A DNA stretch of 64,000 nt from Methanocella arvoryzae MRE50 (lineage in GTDB: Archaea > Halobacteriota > Methanocellia > Methanocellales > Methanocellaceae), in the NCBI RefSeq assembly GCF_000063445.1, contig NC_009464.1:2790001-2854000 (forward strand), read 5' to 3'. Positions within the stretch are counted from its first letter, which is position 1. Every line of letters starts with the position of its first letter. A program made the position numbers and the translations under genes. Positions 25,011 through 34,232 of this stretch are shown here, piece after piece. The notes beneath the pieces were generated by a model. It saw only the letters and a list, made by a program, of their open reading frames with translations. It was not told the DNA's origin and did no database searches.

Positions 25011-27066
25011 ACGCGTTCAAGAACAGCGTTGCGATATCCCTGTTGAGCCAGCTGATGGGGAATGTGTACGGCAGGTCTATGTAGCCGAACTTGTTCAGGG
25101 CTAAGAGCAGTACCGCGGCTATGAGGAGCACCAGAATAACGATGGCAACGTACTCTAAGATGCTGGTCTTTTTATTTACCTCCTTATCTTCTGTCGCTGC
25201 TTCGGTAGCTTTGGTCTCTATCGCACCTTTCTGTTCCTCTTCGGCCGACGGCTTGACATTCAGGCTCTTCGAGATCTGGTCGATTACAGCCTCTACCTGG
25301 GACAGGCCGTTCTTCGAGATCATCAGGATCTTGAAGTGCAGGTCGGATTTTTCCTCCGCGGGCACTTTCATGTGGTTGACGATGGTCTTCAGGCAGGACT
25401 CGACGACCCTGAAGTCGTTGTAGGTGCCCGTGTCCATCTTGGCCAGCTCAGTCGACAGGCGCAGCGCCTGCGCAGCCGACTCTGTATCGGCCGAGGCTCC
25501 GAACTGGTCGATGAGGGTGCCGATCTTCTTCTGCACGATCTCTATGTCCGTGTGGAGTTTGGCGATCTCCTTCTGGCTGAGCTTCTTCGCCTCCTCCTTC
25601 GGCCCTTCGTCCAGCGGGATAAACCGCTCGATAGTCACGCAAGTGTCCACGTACTCCGCGAACAGCCCGGTGAAATTGTAGCTGCGGTCGGCGTAAGCCT
25701 TCCTGAGGACTGCGAGGACATCCCCGATGACGATCATGATCTCTTTCTTGTTATCGGTCTTCTCAGCGTCTTTCTTGAGGTCTGTGAAGTCCCTTTCTAC
25801 GTAGCCCATGATTTCCGCAGACCTGGATGTCATCAGCTTCAGATAGGAGCCGTAGAACAGCCGGTAGGCCTTGGCCAGGACGGTCTCGCCCTCGATGATC
25901 GACAGGTCGAAACACTTGACTGCTATTGTAATGTTCTGGCTCAGCTTATCCGGCGTTTCCGACCGGAGCGCCCGGATCACGTAGATTTTTCCCAGCCTCA
26001 GCAGCGCCTCACTATCGAGGGTCATGTGGGGCTTGAGCTGTTCACCAAGAGAGTCCAGGAATTCTTCCGCCATCTCAGGGCTGTCCAGGCTGTCATAGTT
26101 GCGGGCGATCAGGTTTGAGAGACTGATGGTGGACCATGCCTTGACGCTGTCGTCCTTTGTATTTTGGTAAATCTTATGGATGAGGCTAAAGGAGTCTGCC
26201 GTGCCAGCCGTGCCTAAGGCGTAGATGATGTCTTCGGACGGCTTATCTCCCCGGGCTTGCAGGGCGGCGATCAGGGCAGGCTCTGCAGCGGGGCCGATCT
26301 TGCCCAGCGTATATGCGGCGATCCACTTGATGTCCCGGTCGTTGTGCTCGAGCAGCTTGATCAGGTCGGGCACTGCGGAATCGCCGATCTTGATGAGAGC
26401 GTCACTGATACGTGAGCGGACTTCGATGCCCGCGTTCTGGATGTGGCTGATCAGGGGCAGGACGGCACGGTTGTCGCCGATCTTGCCCAGCGTATAGATC
26501 GCGTTGACCTGCACCCGGACGTCTTCGCTGTCCAGGCACTTGACCAGCGGCTCGACAGTAATGTTGCCTATCTCGTACAGCGCGCCCGAGGCCCTTACGT
26601 CCAGGTCGTAGGCTGCGTAAGCTTCCCGGCTGTGGAACCGCTGGATGATCCCTTCGATCGCCTTGACGTCGCTCTTCTGGCGGATCTCGTTGGCGGCGAA
26701 CCGGATCATGGGATGATTGTCGCTGGTGGTGAGCAGCTCGATCAGCTGCTGGGATGCCATCGAATAGTCGATCTGCCTGAATGCCCACAGGGCGTACGAC
26801 TGGACCTCCCGGTCTGGATCGGTGACGGCGTGGCGGATGAGCGGAATGGTCGCCTGCGGGTTTCTGATCTTGCCCAGGGCGATGGCCGCGTTGATGCGCA
26901 CCAGCCGGTCAGGGTCTTCTAGCGAATTCATGAGAGCCTGGACGTACTCGTCTTTAGGCACCTCCTGGAGCACGCGGAGCGCGCTCATCTTGACCGTTAA
27001 CTCGGGGCTCTTCAGCGCTTCCTGCATTCTCTGCTGGTTCCAGCTTGCACTTGGATATTCGACCAC
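25009..27066 (-). CDS. HEAT-repeat protein with C-terminal membrane anchor
   Basis: Protein of 685 residues. About residues 15-330 are tandem HEAT/PBS-lyase-like repeats with recurring VR.NAA.ALGKI and (A/V)LPLI blocks, a scaffold for protein binding. About 330-620 is a helical region, followed by a charged linker and one hydrophobic helix near 640-662 (YVAIVILVLLIAAVLLLAL) close to the C-terminus, so the repeats probably face the cytoplasm. No enzyme motif is present. The start is a GTG with GGTGAT upstream; a TATATA box at 27083-27095 is so close that the leader must be very short. The partner is unknown. Confidence 0.82.
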   Translation of the reverse strand: MVEYPSASWNQQRMQEALKSPELTVKMSALRVLQEVPKDEYVQALMNSLEDPDRLVRINAAIALGKIRNPQATIPLIRHAVTDPDREVQSYALWAFRQIDYSMASQQLIELLTTSDNHPMIRFAANEIRQKSDVKAIEGIIQRFHSREAYAAYDLDVRASGALYEIGNITVEPLVKCLDSEDVRVQVNAIYTLGKIGDNRAVLPLISHIQNAGIEVRSRISDALIKIGDSAVPDLIKLLEHNDRDIKWIAAYTLGKIGPAAEPALIAALQARGDKPSEDIIYALGTAGTADSFSLIHKIYQNTKDDSVKAWSTISLSNLIARNYDSLDSPEMAEEFLDSLGEQLKPHMTLDSEALLRLGKIYVIRALRSETPDKLSQNITIAVKCFDLSIIEGETVLAKAYRLFYGSYLKLMTSRSAEIMGYVERDFTDLKKDAEKTDNKKEIMIVIGDVLAVLRKAYADRSYNFTGLFAEYVDTCVTIERFIPLDEGPKEEAKKLSQKEIAKLHTDIEIVQKKIGTLIDQFGASADTESAAQALRLSTELAKMDTGTYNDFRVVESCLKTIVNHMKVPAEEKSDLHFKILMISKNGLSQVEAVIDQISKSLNVKPSAEEEQKGAIETKATEAATEDKEVNKKTSILEYVAIVILVLLIAAVLLLALNKFGYIDLPYTFPISWLNRDIATLFLNA

Positions 27067-27305
27067 TTCATCACCACTCTGCGAGTATATATGTCGATAA
27101 ATCGCCCTTCAATGTATTAATATTTACTCGTACCCCGGAAAAGGCGAAAACCGGTATACAGGCGCATCTTTTCGTTTATTATGCTCCTGGCGGGCTATAT
27201 ACAGGTCAGTATATATGACAGGCAATTATACAGGTAGCTCTGGCCTGCGTTAAGTTTATTTTGGAGAAGCAGTATTGACTTATAACCCAAAAATGGTGAT
27301 TTTAA

Positions 27306-27539
27306 GTGAAAGAGTTCCAGATCAGCGAATCAATTATTCAGCTCATCAAAAACCAGAAGCGGGATTACCGGGTCTGCACATCCTGCGGGGGTGCCATCCT
27401 GCTGCCGACGGCGATCAAGCGCCCCAAGCCCAATGACATCAAGATCCCGGTCGGGGAGAATTACCTGTACGTCTCCGCTACTCAGGCTCGCTATATCGAC
27501 GTGATCGACGACACGATGCTCATGTCTTTCATGAACTGA
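27306..27539 (+). CDS. Conserved small protein with one CxxC
   Basis: Unrecognised 77-residue protein with a single CTSCGG motif at about residue 24, a basic middle (TAIKRPKPNDIKIPVGENYLYVS) and an acidic end. A lone CxxC may dimerise around a metal. The start is GTG with GGTGAT 6 bases upstream. It lies 42 bases before archease and could be co-transcribed with it and RtcB, although a TATA-like stretch in that gap leaves separate transcription possible. Confidence 0.6.
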   Translation: MKEFQISESIIQLIKNQKRDYRVCTSCGGAILLPTAIKRPKPNDIKIPVGENYLYVSATQARYIDVIDDTMLMSFMN

Positions 27540-27581
27540 GCCTTTTTATACTTAATTCTCTAATTTTTATAAGGCGTTTTT

Positions 27582-28001
27582 ATGGATTACGAGTACCTCG
27601 AGCACACGGCTGACGCCGAGTTCATCGCTTACGGAGCTACACTGGAAGAGGCGTTCGTCAACGCCGCCAGGGCGACGTTTGCGCTGATCGTAGATCCCGG
27701 CAGGGTGAAGCCGGAGCTGGAGCGGGAAGTGCGCCTGACAGCCGAGTCGCTGGAGTACCTGCTGTACGACTGGCTATCCGAGCTACTCTACCTGACCGAA
27801 GTGGAGCGTCTGGTCTTCTCCCGGTTCGAGGTCCGGATCACCGGCAGCGACGGCAGCTACGAGCTGAGCGGCCGGGCTTACGGAGAGGCCGTTCGTCCCG
27901 AACACGAAGTCTCCCTGCATATTAAGGCTGTCACCTACCACGATCTGCGGGTAGAGAAGAAAAATTCTAAGTACGAAGCACAAGTTTTACTGGACATCTG
28001 A
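27582..28001 (+). CDS. Archease
   Basis: Protein cofactor that speeds RtcB guanylation and turnover in tRNA splicing, 139 residues. Family marks are the opening [11 protein letters not shown], with the conserved Asp, the [12 protein letters not shown] segment near 60-75, and the ending [12 protein letters not shown]...LLDI. The Asp and terminal acidic residues bind a divalent metal in known archeases. The next gene, RtcB, starts 11 bases later, the usual archaeal pairing. Confidence 0.93.
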   Translation: MDYEYLEHTADAEFIAYGATLEEAFVNAARATFALIVDPGRVKPELEREVRLTAESLEYLLYDWLSELLYLTEVERLVFSRFEVRITGSDGSYELSGRAYGEAVRPEHEVSLHIKAVTYHDLRVEKKNSKYEAQVLLDI

Positions 28002-28012
28002 GGCGTGCGATC

Positions 28013-29443
28013 ATGGTTAATTTAGTCAAGGTCAGAGAAGATATCTACGAACTGCCGATAGACTCCAAACCCGGAATGCTGGTCCCGGGGAGGATATTCC
28101 TGTCCGATCTGCTGGTCAAAGACCTGGAGCAGGACGCGATCCAGCAGGTGGCTAACGTTGCCACGCTGCCCGGTATTCAGAAGTACTCCATGGCCATGCC
28201 AGACGCCCACGTCGGCTATGGCTTCCCCATAGGTGGCGTCGCCGCGTTCGACATGGAAAATGGAGTGATAAGCCCCGGCGGGGTAGGCTTCGACATCAAC
28301 TGCGGCGTCCGACTATTACGTAGTCCGCTGCGATTCGAGGACGTGCAGGGCAAGACTGACGCCCTCATCGACAGCCTCTACCGGGAAGTGCCATCCGGCG
28401 TGGGCTCGGAGTCGAAGTTCCGGGCCTCCGAGGACGTCCTCACCCAGGTGTTCAACCACGGCGCCCGGTGGGCGGTAGAGAACGGCTACGGGGTGAAAGC
28501 CGACCTGGAGCACTGCGAGGAGAACGGCGAGATGAAGGGCGCCGACTCGGCAAAAGTATCCCGGAAAGCCCGGGACCGGGGCAAGCCTCAGCTCGGCACG
28601 CTCGGCAGCGGCAACCACTTCCTCGAGATCCAGCACGTGGAGAAGATCTACGACGAAGCTGCGGCAAAGGCTTTCGGCCTCGAGGAAGGCGGCATCACAG
28701 TCATGATCCACTGCGGCTCCCGGGGTGCCGGCCACCAGATCTGCACTGACTACGTCCGGACGCTCGAGCAGGCTTCCCGCAAGTACGGCATCAAGCTCGC
28801 CGACAGACAACTGGCCTGTGCCCCGCTGACCTCAAAAGAGGCACAGGACTACTTTGCGGCGATGGCCGCCGGTGCCAATTACGCCTGGGCAAACCGCCAG
28901 ATGATCTCCCACTGGGTCAGGGAAGCCTTCAACAAGCAATTCCACACCGACCTGAAGATGGACCTCGTCTACGACGTAGCCCACAACGTGGCCAAGTACG
29001 AAGAGCACACGGTCGACGGCGAGAAGAAAAAACTCTGCGTCCACCGCAAAGGCGCCACCAGGGCCTTCGCACCCGGCAGGCCGGAACTGCCCGCCACGTA
29101 CCGGGACATCGGCCAGCCCGTGATCATCCCGGGCAGCATGGGCAGCGCCTCCTACGTCCTCGTGGGAGCGCAGGGCGCCATGGAGATGACCTTCGGCAGC
29201 ACCTGCCACGGCGCAGGCAGAGTCATGAGCCGCTCTGCCGCCAAGAAAGAGGTCCACGGCAACGAGATCAAGCGCGAGCTCGCCGAGCGGGGCATCATCG
29301 TCAAGGCCCCCAGCGCCGCAGCGATCTCCGAAGAGGCCCCCGAAGTTTACAAGGACATAGACGAGGTGGTCGAAGTAGTGCACAGGCTGGGTATCTCCCG
29401 AAAGGTCGCCCGGCTCGTGCCGCTGGCAGTGGCCAAAGGATAA
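28013..29443 (+). CDS. rtcB: RNA-splicing ligase RtcB
   Basis: GTP- and Mn-dependent ligase that joins 2',3'-cyclic phosphate and 5'-OH ends, sealing tRNA exons after intron removal. It is 476 residues with no intein. Visible are the metal-site Cys in DINCGV (residue 97), [26 protein letters not shown] and the guanylated His in STCHGAGR (His399). It is encoded directly after archease. The tRNA-Ile and tRNA-Tyr genes with introns in this window are natural substrates once cut by the splicing endonuclease. Confidence 0.96.
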   Translation: MVNLVKVREDIYELPIDSKPGMLVPGRIFLSDLLVKDLEQDAIQQVANVATLPGIQKYSMAMPDAHVGYGFPIGGVAAFDMENGVISPGGVGFDINCGVRLLRSPLRFEDVQGKTDALIDSLYREVPSGVGSESKFRASEDVLTQVFNHGARWAVENGYGVKADLEHCEENGEMKGADSAKVSRKARDRGKPQLGTLGSGNHFLEIQHVEKIYDEAAAKAFGLEEGGITVMIHCGSRGAGHQICTDYVRTLEQASRKYGIKLADRQLACAPLTSKEAQDYFAAMAAGANYAWANRQMISHWVREAFNKQFHTDLKMDLVYDVAHNVAKYEEHTVDGEKKKLCVHRKGATRAFAPGRPELPATYRDIGQPVIIPGSMGSASYVLVGAQGAMEMTFGSTCHGAGRVMSRSAAKKEVHGNEIKRELAERGIIVKAPSAAAISEEAPEVYKDIDEVVEVVHRLGISRKVARLVPLAVAKG

Positions 29444-29498
29444 GGGAGATATACAACAGTCAAAGCAATTCTCGGCGACAGACCCCCTTGTACTTAAT

Positions 29499-29576
29499 TC
29501 GCAAGGGCGCAACGACGCAACGACGCAAAGACATATCAATAAAACTTTGCGTCGTTGCGCCTCTGCGACTTTGCGA
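29499..29576 (+). repeat. Long inverted repeat of GCAACGAC/GCAAAG units
   Basis: Left arm 29499-29530 and right arm 29545-29576. The inner 15 bases (29516-29530 and 29545-29559) pair perfectly around a 14-base AT-rich loop. Each arm is itself built from repeated CGCAACGA and CGCAAAG-like words. It lies between convergent rtcB and a minus-strand gene; it may be a bidirectional terminator or one copy of an interspersed palindromic repeat. Confidence 0.85.
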
Positions 29577-29610
29577 TTTAAAACCGAGGCCTCCCGGGGC
29601 CGAGAATATC

Positions 29611-30255
29611 TCATTTTTTCTTCTTGCTTATGCACCGGCCTCTCCGCAGCTTACGGGAGTACCGGTGTAATGCTGTCTCAAGCCGGACCCTGTCGATCCT
29701 GTGGTCGCGGGCATACTGTCGGATGTCGCCTATTCCCAGCGCCTTTGCTGTTTCCTTCTCTCTGGGCGTGGGTTCGGGGTCTGCCCTGGGCCAGACTGCC
29801 TGCATGTCCCGGAGAAACACTGAGACTGTTACGGGGCCGATGCCTTTGCCCAGGGCTTTGATGCGTTCCTCCAGGTCACGGCTGTCTGTGGCAGCGGCAT
29901 ACAGGCGGCTGAACTTGCCGTCGTACTGCTGCTGCAGCGTGCTAAAAATTGCGATCAGCCGGTCTGCGGTGCTTTCGTCATACCTGACGTAGCCGCCTTC
30001 GTCCAGCAGTCGTACCAGCAGGTCCCGGTCGATGCTTGCTATGGCGGCGGCGCTGGTCAGGCCGCTGGCTACCAGCGTCCGATAGGTCTCGGCTGCGGAG
30101 TCCTCCTGAATTGGCTTCGCGTAGAGAAATGCAGCCAGAAACCACTTCAGCCATTCAGGGTCTCCCCGCTTCAGGTCGATCCCGAGTATCGATGAATAGG
30201 GCTCGCCCATTTCCTGAATGATCTTCTCTACCTCAACTGCGCCGGCCATACACAT
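29611..30255 (-). CDS. Helix-hairpin-helix DNA-glycosylase-like protein
   Basis: Protein of 214 residues with a helix-hairpin-helix motif (KALGKGIGPVTVSVFLRDMQ, about residues 137-157) typical of the endonuclease III superfamily and a helical N-terminal half. The C-terminus is very basic (SRKLRRGRCISKKKK). The [4Fe-4S] cysteine cluster of Nth is absent and the lysine of Nth-type lyases is not evident, so this may be a catalytically different or non-catalytic member. The frame starts at a TTG at 30288, but a TATA-like GATAATAG there favours the ATG at 30255. Confidence 0.65.
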   Translation of the reverse strand: MCMAGAVEVEKIIQEMGEPYSSILGIDLKRGDPEWLKWFLAAFLYAKPIQEDSAAETYRTLVASGLTSAAAIASIDRDLLVRLLDEGGYVRYDESTADRLIAIFSTLQQQYDGKFSRLYAAATDSRDLEERIKALGKGIGPVTVSVFLRDMQAVWPRADPEPTPREKETAKALGIGDIRQYARDHRIDRVRLETALHRYSRKLRRGRCISKKKK

Positions 30256-30299
30256 ACTGTTCACTGGCAGGCTAAAAACTATTATCAAAATAAGGAGCT

Positions 30300-31226
30300 T
30301 CAGGCTTCCGGTTCCCTGTCGATCTTTACCCGCTTCTTAAGTTTGCAGGCCTGACAGACGCCCTGGATGCCCGGCTCCCCGCAGACCTCGCAATTATGCA
30401 GGGGTACCTGGGGGTATTTTTCCTTTAAGCAGTCGATCATGTTCTCGAACCCGCTCAGGACGGAGTACTTCGTGCCCGGATGCCTGGCTTCGAAGTCGTT
30501 GAGCATGTCCTTGATCTCGCCCCGGAACGATTCGCTGGTGTACGGGCATTCGCCCATGTAGAACGGCAGCTTCTTCAGGAATGCGTAAAGTGCGATCTCC
30601 TTCTCCGGCACGTCGATCAGCGGCTTGATCCTGGGGATCAGCCCTTCCTGGGCTCTTGAGGGCCTTAATCTGGCGAGACGCTCGACGTCTCCGTTCATGA
30701 CGTTCAGCAGGACTACCTGTGCCTCGTCGTCTAGATTGTGGCCTGTGGCGAGCTTGTTGGCGCCGATCTCTCTCGCCTTCCTGTTCAGCAAAGTACGGCG
30801 GAAGACGCCACAATAGGTGCAGGACGCTTCCTTGCGCTCCCGGCTGAGGATGTCGTCCAGCGTGTGCCCGATCTCTTCCTTGAACGAGACGACGTAGTGG
30901 GGCACGCCCAGGCGGTCGCAGAGCTCTTTCGCGTACGGGATCGACTCGTTCCGGTAGCCTTCGATGCCCTCGTCGACAGTGATGGCGGAGAATTTGATGT
31001 TAGACCTGGTGGTGAACGTGTCTACCAGTATGGAAAGGGTGACAGCGCTGTCCTTGCCGCCGCTCATAGCCACGGCTATGTGATCGCCTGGCTTCGCCAT
31101 CCTCTCCTTCCGCATCCTGCGCTTGATCTTCCGCTCTACGTCGGCGACCTCGTGGGGGCCGCAAAGATGCATCCCGGAGTACCTCTGAAATATGACCGCT
31201 TCCCGGTTGCACTTATCGCACTTCAT
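30300..31226 (-). CDS. tRNA 2-thiolation protein (TtuA/NcsA type)
   Basis: Cytosolic ATP-dependent tRNA thiolase of 308 residues in the TtuA/Ctu1/NcsA family. The PP-loop SGGKDS is at 55-60. N-terminal zinc ligands are at C3, C6, C22 and H25; a central CTYC pair is expected to hold the catalytic iron-sulfur cluster with a later cysteine; a C-terminal CEVC...CQAC zinc finger closes the protein. Substrate base is uridine 34 or 54, which the sequence does not settle. It sits just beside the tRNA-Ile pair and 2 kb from RtcB, a local tRNA-maturation neighbourhood. Confidence 0.88.
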   Translation of the reverse strand: MKCDKCNREAVIFQRYSGMHLCGPHEVADVERKIKRRMRKERMAKPGDHIAVAMSGGKDSAVTLSILVDTFTTRSNIKFSAITVDEGIEGYRNESIPYAKELCDRLGVPHYVVSFKEEIGHTLDDILSRERKEASCTYCGVFRRTLLNRKAREIGANKLATGHNLDDEAQVVLLNVMNGDVERLARLRPSRAQEGLIPRIKPLIDVPEKEIALYAFLKKLPFYMGECPYTSESFRGEIKDMLNDFEARHPGTKYSVLSGFENMIDCLKEKYPQVPLHNCEVCGEPGIQGVCQACKLKKRVKIDREPEA

Positions 31227-31337
31227 TGCGGGGTAATGATCACATACGGGTTTTATATACCTGTCGTACTCAGGCGTGTAAACATGTGCTTTCGCCCATA
31301 ACTTTTATGTAGTAGTAGTACCTTTTACAGAGATGTC

Positions 31338-31433
31338 GGGCCCGTAGCTTAGCCAGGTCGGAACTGCTCAAAAGCAGCGACAAGCGCTCGGCTGATAACC
31401 GAGAGGTCCTGCGTTCAAATCGCAGCGGGCCCA
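31338..31433 (+). tRNA. tRNA-Ile (GAT), copy 1, with intron in the D-arm
   Basis: Acceptor GGGCCCG/CGGGCCC, anticodon loop CTGATAA giving GAT, T-loop TTCAAAT. The 96-base gene is 21 bases too long. Removing 31363-31383 restores an ordinary 75-base tRNA with a normal D-arm. The insert and its flanks fold into a bulge-helix-bulge, so it is read as an intron between about positions 23 and 24, not at the canonical site 37/38. Copy 2 at 31549-31644 is identical. Confidence 0.93.
31363..31383 (+). other. Non-canonical 21-base intron in tRNA-Ile copy 1
   Basis: Central helix GTCG (exon) with CGAC (intron); 3-base bulges GAA and AAG on opposite strands; inner helix CTGC/GCAG with a TCAAAA loop. Cleavage after the second base of each bulge removes exactly 21 bases. 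The outer exon helix is weak. Read from sequence only. Confidence 0.8.
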
Positions 31434-31548
31434 TCATCTCACGACGGAAAAATATTGAGCTCGTTATCCTGCCTTTTACCATGAATCGCTACACATATCG
31501 TGCTGTATCATGCAAGGAAGGGCAAGGGATAAATGAGCAGGTCATTCA

Positions 31549-31644
31549 GGGCCCGTAGCTTAGCCAGGTCGGAACTGCTCAAAAGCAGCGACAAGCGCTC
31601 GGCTGATAACCGAGAGGTCCTGCGTTCAAATCGCAGCGGGCCCA
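31549..31644 (+). tRNA. tRNA-Ile (GAT), copy 2, with intron in the D-arm
   Basis: Identical in all 96 bases to the copy at 31338-31433, 115 bases downstream, with unrelated 5' flank. The intron is at 31574-31594. Two identical copies argue against a sequencing error in the insert and for a recent duplication or gene conversion. Confidence 0.93.
31574..31594 (+). other. Non-canonical 21-base intron in tRNA-Ile copy 2
   Basis: Same 21 bases and same bulge-helix-bulge fold as in copy 1. Confidence 0.8.
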
Positions 31645-31662
31645 TCACTTACAATAAACTAT

Positions 31663-33115
31663 TCATGAGCTAATTTTGGTCATTTCTGATTCTTTTAGCT
31701 GTGCCAGCCCGTAAAGCAGAGCTGCAACCGTTTTCATGCCTCTGTCAAAGTCTTCAAGGCTGAAATGTTCGTTGGGTGCATGAGCGCCGTCTTCCGGGCT
31801 GCTCCAGCCCATCATGAGGATATTCTCGATGCCTAACTCCCTGTGTAGCGCTGTCACCGCTCCTACTGTGCCGCCTGACCGGACCAGGACCGGCCGCCGG
31901 CCGAAGCCGTACTCGATGGCTCGCTTCGCCACCGCCATCGCCGGAGTGTCGGTGGGGGTGAGCATCGGGTCGTTTCCATACCAGTGTGGGATCGTTACCC
32001 TGGAGCCGGGTAGTGCCAGCGAGCATATGTAGTCTGCGACCAGCGGCCCTATCACATCCGCCTTCTGATCCGGCACCAGTCGTATGCTCACCTTTGCACC
32101 GGCTCTATGGGGGATAATAGTCTTCATGCCTTCTCCCTCGTAGCCGCCTGATATGCCTGTGACATCCAGCGTCGGGCGAACGTATCTGCTTTCCAGCAGG
32201 GTGTAGCCCTGTTCAGGTGCCAGCGTGTCCACGCCCAGGTATTTTCTCAGGGCTACGTCGTCAACCGGCAGATTAGCCATTTCTTTCCGCTCCCACTGCT
32301 CCACTCTCCTGACGTGATCGTAAAAGCCCGGTATCGTCACCCTGCCGTCATCGTCCTTCAGGTGGCACAGGATTCTGGCCAGCACCATAGCCGGGTTCCT
32401 TACGATGCCGCCGAATACGCCCGAGTGTACGCTGAAGACCGGGCCGGTCACTTCGATCTGCATGTTGACGAGGCCGCGGTACCCGTAGTGGATAGCTGGA
32501 ACCCTGGTACTGTACCGGGTTGTGTCCGACATCGCGAGGGTGTCAGCCTTCAGCATCCTCCGGTGCTCCCGGGCAAACCGCTCAATATTCGGGCTGCCAA
32601 TCTCTTCCTCCCCCTCCACGAGCAGTTTGACGTTGAGGGGCAGAGTGCCCTCGGCGGCTATGATGGAGTCCATGGTGTTCAGGTACGTGAGCACCGGGCC
32701 TTTGTTATCTGTTGCCCCCTCTGGCATATATAGCTCCATCCTTCACGACCGGGGTGAAAGGCAAAGTTTTCCAGGCATGCAGAGGCCCGGGTGGCTGGAC
32801 GTCATAGTGGCCGTAAACGAGCAGTGTCGGCGCTGCTTTCTCCGGCCAACGCTCCGCGTAGACTATCGGATGTCCCCGTGTCTCGAACACTTTTCCAGAA
32901 AAGCCCGACCGCTCCACCCTTGCCAGGAACCACTCCGCCGCCCTTCTCATATCGGCTGTATGGCGCCGATCTGCGCCGACGCTCGGGATCTCCAGAAATT
33001 CTGCCAGCTCTCTCAGGTAACGGCCCCGGTTCCGCGCCAGGATATCCAGCACTCGCCCGGGGACCACAATCCGGCTATCTTCCGGTTTCCTGGTTGTGGA
33101 CGCACTTACTGGCAT
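31663..33115 (-). pseudogene. M20-family dipeptidase, split by a frameshift
   Basis: A zinc metallopeptidase of the M20 (dipeptidase/carnosinase-like) family that would be about 483 residues if read through. The N-terminal part (33115-32705) carries the HYDVQPPGP motif; the rest (to 31663) carries DNKG, EGEEEIGSP, DTTR and the late His of APNEHF, all metal or catalytic motifs. Between YARG and ATDNKG a run of five Gs on the coding strand (32715-32719) shifts the frame by +1; four would restore it. No other lesion is seen, so this is either a very recent pseudogene, a phase-variable run or a sequence error. Confidence 0.85.
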
Positions 33116-33394
33116 GTAATCCGCAGTCCCTGGTAAAGTTAAAACACCGGCTCGAAATAGTTAATTTACAATAATGGCGGCCGGTCCTGCCTGCTACCTG
33201 AATACTGCGTGGCCGGCGGCCGGTTTTATTGATCGGCTCAAGGCTCTCGGTATGCGCCGGTTACCTTTCTGTAATTATGGTCCGTATGCACACGCAACCT
33301 TAATTAGCGACATTAGGACATAAATGCGTGTTAAAAAACGCCTGATGCCGCGATAGTGGCCGACTCTGCCGGCGCTTTTTAGGAGGTCTCAACA
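33116..33394 (+). other. Intergenic region before the methyltransferase
   Basis: No gene seen. It contains GC-rich GGCGGCCGG words near 33176-33224 that can pair imperfectly, and ends in a strong AGGAGG ribosome-binding site at 33381-33386. Confidence 0.5.
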
Positions 33395-34219
33395 ACGGAT
33401 ACGGAAAAAGTTCACCTGACGAAGGAGAAGGAAACGTCTCTTATGACGTTGTACGGCAAAGCGCTGGATAACAGGGTAGAGCACCCCATCCTGGGCGATA
33501 AGTTCGCAGACGAAGCCGTCAAACGGATCGACTACGATTTTGCCAGGCTTGGGTTTGAGAGGGGTGGCCACATCACTCTCCCCATGAGGGCCAGGCACCT
33601 GGACGGCTGGGCGAGGGAGTTCATCGCCGCCAACCCGGTTTCGACAGTGCTGCACCTGGGCTGCGGCCTGGATACCCGGGTTTTCCGGATCGACCCTCCG
33701 GCTTCGGTCCTCTGGTACGACATCGACTACCCGGACGTGATCGAGCTGCGCAGGCGCCTGTATCCAGAGCGCCAAAATTACGCCATGATCGGCTCTTCGG
33801 TCACGGATCTGCGGTGGCTTGAAGAGGTCCCGTCTGACAGGCCGGTGCTGGTGATCGCCGAAGGGCTGGTGATGTACCTTTCGGAAGATGCGGCGCTGGC
33901 GCTGTTCAGGCGAATCACCGGGACATTCCCGGCCGGCGAGTTCGTGTTCGACGCTTACAGCAGGCTGATGACACGGCTGATATCTCTGGTCCCGGCCGTC
34001 AGGGCGTCAGGCATTACTCTGGCCTGGGGCATCGGCGATCCCCTGGAGCTCGAAAAGCAGGTTCCCGGTCTCAGGCTGGTAGATTCGGTCTCCTTTTTGA
34101 CCATGCCCGAGCTCGTCGACCGGTTATCCGTGTCCCGGCTTCAGCGCGTGACGTCCGGCGTAATGGGCAGGCTCGGCTTCTACCGGAGGCTGATCCGGCA
34201 CCTGCGTTACCGGTTTTAA
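33395..34219 (+). CDS. Leucine carboxyl methyltransferase-family (class I SAM) protein
   Basis: SAM-dependent methyltransferase of the LCM/PPM family, which includes carboxyl methyltransferases and polyketide O-methyltransferases. Motif I is VLHLGCGLDTR; the family block LWYDIDYPDVIELRR and the segment VIAEGLVMYLSEDAA follow. The first ATG is at 33443 (258 residues), but the frame is open back to a stop at 33380 and the preceding codons read TEKVHLTKEKETSL, which matches family N-termini. A strong AGGAGG sits at 33381, so translation may begin at a non-standard codon near 33395; no ATG, GTG or TTG exists there. The substrate is unknown. Confidence 0.75.
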   Translation, partial: TDTEKVHLTKEKETSLMTLYGKALDNRVEHPILGDKFADEAVKRIDYDFARLGFERGGHITLPMRARHLDGWAREFIAANPVSTVLHLGCGLDTRVFRIDPPASVLWYDIDYPDVIELRRRLYPERQNYAMIGSSVTDLRWLEEVPSDRPVLVIAEGLVMYLSEDAALALFRRITGTFPAGEFVFDAYSRLMTRLISLVPAVRASGITLAWGIGDPLELEKQVPGLRLVDSVSFLTMPELVDRLSVSRLQRVTSGVMGRLGFYRRLIRHLRYRF

Positions 34220-34232
34220 CGAGTGTCGCAGG

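Noticed and set aside
31362-31382. tRNA-Ile insert as an enlarged D-loop retained in the mature tRNA
   Set aside because: The bulge-helix-bulge fold and exact restoration of a normal D-arm make splicing the better reading, though RNA data are needed.
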